A stretch of DNA of 5,249 nt from Chloroflexota bacterium (GTDB taxonomy: Bacteria; Chloroflexota; Chloroflexia; Thermomicrobiales; UBA6265): NCBI GenBank assembly GCA_023424355.1, contig JAFAEA010000158.1, positions 1 through 5,249 on the forward strand, written 5' to 3'. Position numbers and translations under genes: made by a program. Below the pieces are notes generated by a model that was given only the letters and a program-made list of their open reading frames with translations, had not been told where the DNA came from and ran no database searches. The stretch's first letter is position 1, and the number at the start of each line of letters is the position of its first letter. Positions 1 to 5,249 of the stretch are shown here, piece by piece.

Positions 1-2
1 TT

Positions 3-3000
3 CCGGACTTCCCGGGCAGCGTCAAGATCACCGATGTCGGTACCTACCACTGGATCGTGGAATACTCCGGCGATGCCAACAATGATCCGTCCGTCAGCCC
101 ATGTGGCGATGAGACCTTCGTTGTCGAGCAGACCGAGCCGACCATCGAGACCGTGATGAAGCATGCCGATGGCACCGTCATCGGGCAGGGCAGTGTTGTG
201 CCGATCGATTCGATCGTCATTGACACCGCGACCATCGAGGGCCAGTCAGATAACGCGACCGGTTCGGTGACCTACACCCTTATTCGCGCCGAGGACTGCG
301 CGGTTGAGGATCCGGAAGTCATCACCGAATTGACCGTGAGCCTGACTGACGGCACCATTCCGGACTTCGCGCCAGGCATCAAGATCGAGAATGTCGGAAC
401 CTATCACTGGATCGTTTCGTACTCCGGCGATGCCAATAACGCCGCAACTATCAGCCCATGTGGCGATGAGACCTTTGTGGTGGAGCAGGCTGAGCCGGCA
501 ATCGAGACATTGATGCGGTTTGCGGGTGAAGAGGGCACCGTCATTACCAATGGTGACACCGTCGCCATCGATTCGTTGGTCATCGATACCGCCATCATCA
601 GTGGTCAGTCTGAAAACGCGACAGGTGAAGTTACCTATCAGCTGTTCAATGGCACAGTGTGCGGTGATGAAGACGCTGAAATGATTACGGAAGTAGTCGT
701 GGATCTGACGGAGGGAGCCATTCCGGATGTCGATCCTGCGGTGAAGATCGAGAATGTCGGTGTCTACTTCTGGGTCGTGAGCTACGAAGGCGATGCGAAC
801 AACGCCGCTGCCATCAGCGATGGTTGTGACGAGTGGTTCCAGGTCGAACAGGCGGAACCGGTTGTCGAGACCGTGATGAAGTACGCCGATGAAGAAGGCA
901 CCGTGATCGAGCAGGGCGGCATCGTGCCGATCGACTCCGTGTTGATCGACACTGCCACCATCAGTGGTCAGTCCGATAACGCGACTGGAACCGTGACGTA
1001 CACGCTCATCCGCGCCGAGAACTGCGAAGTTGAGGAACCGGAGGTCATCGCTGAGCTCACCGTTGACCTGAGCGAAGGCACCATTCCGGACTTCGCCCCG
1101 GGCATCAAGATCGAGAATGTCGGTACGTACAACTGGATCGTGACGTATTCCGGCGATGCGAATAACGCCGAGGCGATCAGCGATTGTGGTGAAGAGACCT
1201 TCGTTGTTGAGCAGACTGCACCGGGCATCGAGACTGTGATGAAGTACGCCGATGAAGAAGGCACCGTGATCGAGCAGGGCGGCATCGTCCCTGTCGATTC
1301 TCTGGTGATCGACACTGCCACCATCAGCGGTCAGTCCGATAACGCCACCGGTACGGTGACCTACACGCTCATCCGCGCTGAAAACTGCGAGGTTGAGGAA
1401 CCGGAAGTCATTGCTGAGCTCACCGTTGACCTGAGCGAAGGCACCATTCCGGACTTCGCTCCAGGCATCAAGATTGAGAATGTTGGCACCTACAACTGGA
1501 TCGTGACGTACTCTGGCGATGCGAATAACGCCGAAGCGATCAGCGATTGTGGCGAAGAGACCTTCGTTGTCGAGCAGACTGCACCGGTCATTGAGACCGT
1601 GATGAAGTACGCCGATGAAGAAAGCACCGTGATCGAGCAGGACGGCATCGTCCCTGTCGATTCCCTGGTGATCGATACGGCCACCATCAGCGGTCAGTCC
1701 GATAACGCCACCGGCACCGTTACCTATACACTCATCCGCGCCGCGGATTGCGCAGACGAGAATGCCGAAGTGATCTTTACTCAGGAGTACGACTTGGCCG
1801 ATGGCTTCACCCCGGTGATGGGTGAGGATGGCGCTGGCATCAAGATCGTAAATGTCGGTACCTACCACTGGATTGTGGAATACTCCGGCGATGCCAACAA
1901 CAACCCGGCAATCAGCCCGTGCGGCGAGGAAACCTTTGTGGTCGAGCAGACTGCTCCGGCCATCGAGACCGTGATGAAGTTCGAAGGCGAAGAGGGCGCT
2001 ATCATCGGTAACGGTGAAGTTATCGCCATCGACTCTGTGGTGATCGATACCGCCGCCATCAGTGGTCAGTCCGATAACGCCACTGGTACCGTGACCTACG
2101 CTCTCTACCATGGCGGCGTTTGCGAGGAAGGTGTGCTTGAGGGCGCTACCCAGCTTGGTACCTGGGAAGTCAACCTCGAAGACGGCCAGATCCCGACGGT
2201 AGATCCGGGTATCAAGATCGAGAACGTTGGTCTCTACACCTGGATCGTGACGTACGGCGGCGATGACAACAATCTGAATGCGATCAGCCCTTGTGGCGTT
2301 GAGACATTCGTGGTTGAGCAGACCGAGCCAGTTGTCACCACCGTGATGGAGATGCCAGATGGCACTGTCATTGAGAATGGCAACATGCTCAACCGTGGCG
2401 ACTCCGTGCTCGATACCGCTACCATCAGCGGCCTCAGCGATAACGCCACCGGCACGGTGAGCTACCAGCTATACGGCGATGCGCTCTGCGAAACACCGTT
2501 GGGTAGCCCGTACGTGGTGGAACTCACCGAGGGTGAGGTTCCGGATTCGCTTCCGATTCAGATCGAGAATGCCGGTAGCTACAACTGGGTGGTGACTTAC
2601 TCGGGCGATGCCAATAACGCCTCCGCAGAAAGTGGCTGTGGCGAGGAGTACTTCCATGTCGATACCGTTGCCCCGGCAGTGGTAACCACCATGAAGTACG
2701 CCGATGGCACCGTGATCGAGAACGATGAGCTTGTCTACACCGATAGCGTCGTACTGGATACTGCCGTACTGGTCGGTGCTACAGATGATGCCAGCGGCAC
2801 CGCAACGTATCAGCTCTACGCAGATGCGATGTGCACGGTACCAATGGGCGAACCACAGGAAGTAGCAGTCACCAACGGTGTGATTCCGGATTCGGCGCCG
2901 TTTACTGTCGCTGAACCAGGAGCCTACTACTGGATGGTGACCTACTCGGGTGATACCAATAATCTCGAGGCTGTGAGTGGTTGTGGCGAGGAGTTCTTCC

Positions 3001-3239
3001 GCGCTGAGGAGGCACCGGCAACTCCGGAACCGACGAATCCGGCCACTCCGGAGCCGACTGAAACTCCTGATCCCGCAACGCCACGACCTGGCGATGCAAC
3101 CTCAACCCCGCCAACGGTGAAGGGCCTGCCTTCAACCGGTAGCGGTCAGAGTGGAGTCTGGTTCATTGGCTCGCTCGCGGCGATTGTTGCTGCTGCCTTT
3201 GTGGCCAGCGCCCTGCGGATTATCAGCCGCAATCAGTAG
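3..3239 (+). CDS. Large LPXTG-anchored surface protein of tandem Ig-like repeats (5' end missing)
   Basis: This is the C-terminal part of a secreted cell-surface protein, 1078 residues visible. The frame is open to the left edge and begins inside a repeat, so the GTG at 57 is an internal valine and the true start and signal peptide are upstream. Residues 1-41 are the end of one repeat. Residues 42-1001 are eight repeats, each with the pattern T(V)MK-ADGTVI, DTATISGQSDNATGTVTY, Cys, IPD, KIENVGTY-W, YSGDANN, CG-E-F-V. The YSGDANN and GTY-W pattern is typical of bacterial Ig-like repeats of actinobacterial and Chloroflexota surface proteins. Residues 1002-1041 are a Pro/Thr/Glu stalk, 1042-1046 are LPSTG, about 1052-1071 form a membrane helix, and the tail is RIISRNQ. 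The protein is strongly acidic and shows no catalytic motif. A structural, adhesive or surface-layer role is inferred; the ligand is unknown. Confidence is high for a sortase-type surface protein and low for any specific function. Confidence 0.9.
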   Translation, partial: PDFPGSVKITDVGTYHWIVEYSGDANNDPSVSPCGDETFVVEQTEPTIETVMKHADGTVIGQGSVVPIDSIVIDTATIEGQSDNATGSVTYTLIRAEDCAVEDPEVITELTVSLTDGTIPDFAPGIKIENVGTYHWIVSYSGDANNAATISPCGDETFVVEQAEPAIETLMRFAGEEGTVITNGDTVAIDSLVIDTAIISGQSENATGEVTYQLFNGTVCGDEDAEMITEVVVDLTEGAIPDVDPAVKIENVGVYFWVVSYEGDANNAAAISDGCDEWFQVEQAEPVVETVMKYADEEGTVIEQGGIVPIDSVLIDTATISGQSDNATGTVTYTLIRAENCEVEEPEVIAELTVDLSEGTIPDFAPGIKIENVGTYNWIVTYSGDANNAEAISDCGEETFVVEQTAPGIETVMKYADEEGTVIEQGGIVPVDSLVIDTATISGQSDNATGTVTYTLIRAENCEVEEPEVIAELTVDLSEGTIPDFAPGIKIENVGTYNWIVTYSGDANNAEAISDCGEETFVVEQTAPVIETVMKYADEESTVIEQDGIVPVDSLVIDTATISGQSDNATGTVTYTLIRAADCADENAEVIFTQEYDLADGFTPVMGEDGAGIKIVNVGTYHWIVEYSGDANNNPAISPCGEETFVVEQTAPAIETVMKFEGEEGAIIGNGEVIAIDSVVIDTAAISGQSDNATGTVTYALYHGGVCEEGVLEGATQLGTWEVNLEDGQIPTVDPGIKIENVGLYTWIVTYGGDDNNLNAISPCGVETFVVEQTEPVVTTVMEMPDGTVIENGNMLNRGDSVLDTATISGLSDNATGTVSYQLYGDALCETPLGSPYVVELTEGEVPDSLPIQIENAGSYNWVVTYSGDANNASAESGCGEEYFHVDTVAPAVVTTMKYADGTVIENDELVYTDSVVLDTAVLVGATDDASGTATYQLYADAMCTVPMGEPQEVAVTNGVIPDSAPFTVAEPGAYYWMVTYSGDTNNLEAVSGCGEEFFRAEEAPATPEPTNPATPEPTETPDPATPRPGDATSTPPTVKGLPSTGSGQSGVWFIGSLAAIVAAAFVASALRIISRNQ
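126..3005 (+). repeat. Eight tandem Ig-like coding repeats (plus a partial one at 3-125)
   Basis: Taking the E/D of 'VEQ-EP' as the first residue, repeats start at 126, 483, 846, 1209, 1572, 1944, 2316 and 2661, giving unit lengths of 119, 121, 121, 121, 124, 124, 115 and 115 codons. All differences between units are whole codons, so the frame is kept. Each complete unit has one Cys in the middle (as in 'RAENC' or 'DALC') and one near the end (as in 'SPCG' or 'SGCG'). Repeats 3 and 4 are almost identical. Repeats 7 and 8, next to the stalk, are shorter and more diverged: the first has 'ISGLSDNATG' and the last 'LVGATDDASG' in place of ISGQSDNATG. Length variation falls mainly in the loop between the first Cys and the IPD motif. 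Confidence 0.93.
846..1742 (+). repeat. High-identity core of the array (repeats 3, 4 and first half of 5)
   Basis: Repeat 3 (846-1208) and repeat 4 (1209-1571) differ at only 7 of 121 residues, all in the first 34. From DTATIS to the end (948-1208 versus 1311-1571) the 87 residues are identical. Repeat 5 continues the similarity up to 'TYTLIRA' (about 1742), with three amino-acid changes by hand count, and then departs abruptly. This is the most recently duplicated or homogenised part of the array. Confidence 0.88.
3006..3236 (+). other. Pro/Thr-rich stalk and LPSTG cell-wall sorting signal
   Basis: This is a protein-level feature at the end of the surface protein. A stalk of repeated ATPEPT-like motifs (3012-3125) is of the kind that spans a cell wall. 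LPSTG is encoded at 3126-3140. It is followed by a five-residue spacer, a hydrophobic stretch starting GVWFIGSLAA (about 3153-3215), and a seven-residue tail with two arginines. Order, spacing and position at the extreme C-terminus match the classical sorting signal, in which sortase cleaves between T and G. No sortase gene is in the window. Confidence 0.9.
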
Positions 3240-3248
3240 AACTGCAGA

Positions 3249-3262
3249 TCCGGGAAACCGGA
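3249..3262 (+). other. Small GAAA-tetraloop hairpin after the stop codon
   Basis: TCCGG-GAAA-CCGGA forms a perfect 5-bp stem with a GNRA-type loop, ten bases after the stop codon and touching the base of the terminator stem. In the transcript it could stack on the terminator and protect the 3' end. Structure is seen in the sequence; function is inferred. Confidence 0.45.
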
Positions 3263-3314
3263 AGCCGAGGAGGCGGTCCCCGCAGGGGCCGCCTCCTTTC
3301 GGCTTTTCGTTTAT
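3262..3314 (+). terminator. Rho-independent-type terminator of the surface-protein gene
   Basis: The stem has three stacked parts: AAGCCGA (3262-3268) with TCGGCTT (3299-3305), GGAGGCGG (3269-3276) with CCGCCTCC (3289-3296), and CCCC (3278-3281) with GGGG (3285-3288), closing a GCA loop. T3277 and the pair 3297-3298 are small bulges. A T-rich run (CTTTTCGTTTATTT) follows but is interrupted. It lies 22 bases past the stop codon and separates the two genes into different transcription units. Confidence 0.85.
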
Positions 3315-3362
3315 TTGCAGTCCTCATATGGCTCGAATGCAACCGGGTAGTCTCAGAAATGT

Positions 3363-3392
3363 TTTAACCCTTGAGTTAACGATTACTTCACC
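3363..3392 (+). promoter_or_regulatory. Candidate PHO box (phosphate-regulator binding site) upstream of phoX
   Basis: Three direct heptamers, TTTAACC (3363), GTTAACG (3375) and CTTCACC (3386), start 12 and 11 bases apart, about one helical turn. They match the actinobacterial PhoP repeat GTTCACC at 5, 5 and 6 of 7 positions. PhoB/PhoP-family regulators bind such direct repeats and activate phosphate-scavenging genes, and the next gene is a PhoX phosphatase. The first two units can also be read as an inverted repeat, TTAAC-6-GTTAA (3364-3379), which would suit a dimeric repressor instead. The site is seen; the regulator is inferred. Confidence 0.42.
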
Positions 3393-3404
3393 GCCCGTCG
3401 GTCC

Positions 3405-3410
3405 GATACG
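3405..3410 (+). promoter_or_regulatory. Weak -10 candidate for phoX
   Basis: GATACG lies 13 bases past the last heptamer of the PHO-box-like site and matches TATAAT at the central ATA only. No convincing -35 hexamer stands at normal spacing, which would fit an activator-dependent promoter but is not proof of one. TAGATT (3418-3423) is an alternative with four of six matches. Confidence 0.18.
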
Positions 3411-3470
3411 TGTGAAATAGATTCGTAGGTGTGGGTGGATCACGCCAGTTTCATTCCCAGCGTTTCCTTT

Positions 3471-3476
3471 AGGAGG
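3471..3476 (+). promoter_or_regulatory. Ribosome binding site deciding the GTG start of phoX
   Basis: A perfect AGGAGG, followed by T, sits five bases before the GTG at 3482. It settles the choice of this GTG over the in-frame ATG at 3560 (residue 27), which has no comparable site in front of it. Confidence 0.9.
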
Positions 3477-3481
3477 TAACC

Positions 3482-3658
3482 GTGTCGAACAAGCGAAGCG
3501 AAGAATTCTACGAAGGTGATCGTGACGAAATCCTCTCCACCAATGGCCGTGGCGAGAAGATGTATGACGTAATCGCCCGTCGCTGGAGCCGCCGCGGTGT
3601 GGTTCAGGCTGGCCTTGCCTCCGGTATCGTGCTCTCTGGCGCTGCTGCTGCTTCGGCT
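3482..3658 (+). other. Twin-arginine signal peptide of PhoX
   Basis: Residues 36-41 are SRRGVV, a Tat motif with the arginine pair at 37-38. They follow a long charged N-region (1-35) and precede a mildly hydrophobic stretch (about 40-56). ASA at 57-59 before Gln60 is a good signal-peptidase I site. Export of folded, cofactor-loaded protein by Tat is established for PhoX. The linker after cleavage is low-complexity and probably separates the catalytic domain from the membrane or wall. Confidence 0.88.
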
Positions 3659-5249
3659 CAGGATGCCACTCCAGAATCCTCCCCGGCTGCATCTCCCGTC
3701 GCTTCACCAGTTGCCGGTGGAATCGCCTGGGATGCCATCGATCTCGATCAGGGTGACGAGTTGGTTGTGGCTGCTGGTCACACCGCCATCCCGTTCCTCC
3801 GCTGGGGCGATCCGATCTTTGCCGATGCTCCTGAGTGGGACATCAACAACCAGACTCGTGATTCCCAGGAACAGCAGATTGGTTACAACTGCGACTGGAT
3901 CGGCTGGTACTCGCTGCCGCAGGGCTCTGATAATTCCGATCATGGTCTGCTGGCCATCAACCACGAATACACCAATCCGGAACTAATGTTCCCGGGCTAC
4001 CTCACCGTTGAAGGCGAAGGCGACGATGCCGAATTCACCGTCAACACCAGTCAGGAAATCGTGGATGTCGAGCTCGCTGCTCACGGACTCGCCGTTGTAG
4101 AAATCAAGCGCGGAGAAGATGGTACCTGGGCTCCTGTACTCGATGGTGAGTACAACCGACGCATCACCGGCTTCACCGAGATCGAAATCTCGGGTCCGGC
4201 CGCTGGCGACGATCTGCTGAAGACCAGCGAAGATGCCACCGGTACCAAGGTCATCGGTATGCTGAACAACTGCGCTGGTGGTGAAACCCCGTGGGGCACC
4301 ATCCTCACCGGTGAAGAAAACTTCAACCAGTACTTCGCCAATGTCGATCTGCTGGAAGATGCTGATCTGGCTGAGAAGTACGCACGCTACGGTATGCCAG
4401 AAGGCGCCAGTGAGCGACTTTGGGAAACCTACTACCCACGCTTCGATATGGCCCAGGAGCCGAACGAAGCCAATCGCTACGGTTGGGTCGTCGAGATCGA
4501 TCCATTCGATCCCACAAGCACCCCGAAGAAGCGCACTGCTCTCGGCCGCACCAAGCACGAGGGTGCGACTTCTGCCGTCGCCAAGGGTGGCCAGGTTGCC
4601 TTCTACACCGGTGATGACGAGCGATTCGATTACGCATACAAGTTCGTAACCACCAATGCCTACGATCCGGAAAACCGCGAGAACAACGCGGATCTGCTGG
4701 ACGAAGGTACCCTCTACGTTGCGAAGTACAACGATGATGGCACCGGCGAGTGGATGCCGCTGATCTATGGTGAGAATGGTCTTACCGAAGAGAATGGCTT
4801 CAACAGCCAGGCCGAAGTGCTCATTTACACCCGACTTGCCTCGGATGTTCTCGGCGCCACCAAGATGGACCGGCCGGAAGATTTCGAAACCAATCCGGTT
4901 ACCGGCAAGGTGTATCTCGTGTGCACCAACAACTCCAACCGCGAAGCAGGCGAAGAAGATGCCGCTAATCCGCGTCCGGAGAACTTCAACGGTCACATCA
5001 TTGAGATGACCGAAGACGGAGGCGATCACACCGCCACCACCTTCACCTGGGAGATCTTCATTCTCGCGGGCGATGTGAACGACGATGCTGCTGGCGCCTT
5101 CTACGGTGGTCACACCGAAGGTGTAAGCTCCTTCGCCGCTCCGGATAACATCACCTTCGATACCACCGGAAACATCTGGATCTCCACCGATGGCCTGCCG
5201 AACAACTTGCCGGGTAACGACGGCTTGTTCGTAGCCGCCACCGAAGGAG
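3482..5249 (+). CDS. phoX: PhoX-type alkaline phosphatase, Tat-exported (3' end missing)
   Basis: This enzyme removes phosphate from organic phosphate esters outside the cytoplasmic membrane. Known PhoX enzymes are monomers with an iron-calcium cofactor and belong to the former DUF839 family. The 589 visible residues have no stop codon, and family proteins are usually somewhat longer, so only the C-terminal part is lost. A twin-arginine signal covers residues 1-59, and a Pro/Ala/Ser linker 62-80. Family motifs follow in order: AINHEYTNPE (159-168); NCAGGETPWGT-LTGEENF (263-281), with Cys264 corresponding to the iron-ligand cysteine; LGRTKHEGA (354-362); YTGDDERFDYAYKFV (375-389); DRPEDFETNPVTGKVYL (463-479); NGHIIEM (503-509); and FAAPDNITFDTTGNIWISTDG (551-571). 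The key cysteine and the acidic motifs are intact, so the enzyme is probably active. It has its own ribosome site and candidate phosphate-control site. Confidence in the family is very high; the substrate range cannot be read from sequence. Confidence 0.96.
   Translation, partial: MSNKRSEEFYEGDRDEILSTNGRGEKMYDVIARRWSRRGVVQAGLASGIVLSGAAAASAQDATPESSPAASPVASPVAGGIAWDAIDLDQGDELVVAAGHTAIPFLRWGDPIFADAPEWDINNQTRDSQEQQIGYNCDWIGWYSLPQGSDNSDHGLLAINHEYTNPELMFPGYLTVEGEGDDAEFTVNTSQEIVDVELAAHGLAVVEIKRGEDGTWAPVLDGEYNRRITGFTEIEISGPAAGDDLLKTSEDATGTKVIGMLNNCAGGETPWGTILTGEENFNQYFANVDLLEDADLAEKYARYGMPEGASERLWETYYPRFDMAQEPNEANRYGWVVEIDPFDPTSTPKKRTALGRTKHEGATSAVAKGGQVAFYTGDDERFDYAYKFVTTNAYDPENRENNADLLDEGTLYVAKYNDDGTGEWMPLIYGENGLTEENGFNSQAEVLIYTRLASDVLGATKMDRPEDFETNPVTGKVYLVCTNNSNREAGEEDAANPRPENFNGHIIEMTEDGGDHTATTFTWEIFILAGDVNDDAAGAFYGGHTEGVSSFAAPDNITFDTTGNIWISTDGLPNNLPGNDGLFVAATEG

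Noticed and set aside
57..59. GTG as start of the surface protein
   Set aside because: It lies inside a conserved repeat motif (HWIVEYSGDANN), and the same frame stays open and repeat-like to the left edge of the window.
246..2111. Long minus-strand open frame (621 codons) opposite the repeats
   Set aside because: It keeps the same repeat period as the + strand gene and exists because the repeated codons lack stops in that frame. It has no ribosome site or family motif of its own.
126..3005. CRISPR array or non-coding satellite
   Set aside because: Units are about 345-372 bases, in frame, and vary mainly at third codon positions, which shows protein-coding repeats rather than short repeats with spacers.
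3315..3343. Ordinary sigma-70 promoter starting with TTGCAG
   Set aside because: No acceptable -10 hexamer is found 16-18 bases downstream, and the site is far from phoX.
3151..3420. Plus-strand small open frame spanning the end of the surface gene and the intergenic region
   Set aside because: It runs through the membrane-anchor codons in another frame and through the terminator stem, with no ribosome site or protein-like pattern.
3240..3481. RNA gene or riboswitch in the intergenic region
   Set aside because: Beyond the terminator hairpins I see no tRNA-like fold, conserved riboswitch core or second extended stem.
3983..5113. Minus-strand open frame (376 codons) opposite phoX
   Set aside because: The + strand here encodes unmistakable PhoX motifs throughout, and the antisense product shows no recognisable domain.

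Overview
The window appears to be bacterial chromosomal DNA, moderately GC-rich, with two large protein-coding genes, both on the + strand and both cut by a window edge. The best guess for the source is Chloroflexota of the Thermomicrobiales type. This is an inference from style only: a Tat-exported protein followed by an Ala/Thr/Pro/Ser linker of the 'ATPESSPAASPVASPVA' kind, Actinobacteria-like Ig repeats, and a strong AGGAGG ribosome binding site before a GTG start. No marker gene is present to fix the taxonomy.

Region 1 (3-3239) is the C-terminal 1078 residues of a very large surface protein; the reading frame is open to the left edge, so its start lies upstream. It consists of one partial and eight complete tandem Ig-like repeats of 115-124 residues, each complete repeat with two cysteines. 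A Pro/Thr/Glu-rich stalk follows, then a C-terminal LPSTG sorting signal with one membrane segment and a short tail. It is probably a sortase-anchored, fibre-like adhesin or surface-layer component.

Region 2 (3240-3481) is intergenic. It begins with a small GAAA-loop hairpin and a long, GC-rich terminator stem that closes the surface-protein unit. Further down are three TTAAC/TTCAC-type heptamers spaced about one helical turn apart, which resemble a PHO box, and then a perfect AGGAGG just before the next gene.

Region 3 (3482-5249) is the N-terminal 589 residues of a PhoX-type alkaline phosphatase with a twin-arginine signal. Its 3' end lies beyond the window.

The terminator and the separate promoter-like region indicate two independent transcription units. 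Both products act outside the cytoplasmic membrane, but nothing in the sequence shows that they work together. The most interesting signals are the mosaic, strongly constrained repeat array and the candidate phosphate-control site in front of phoX.
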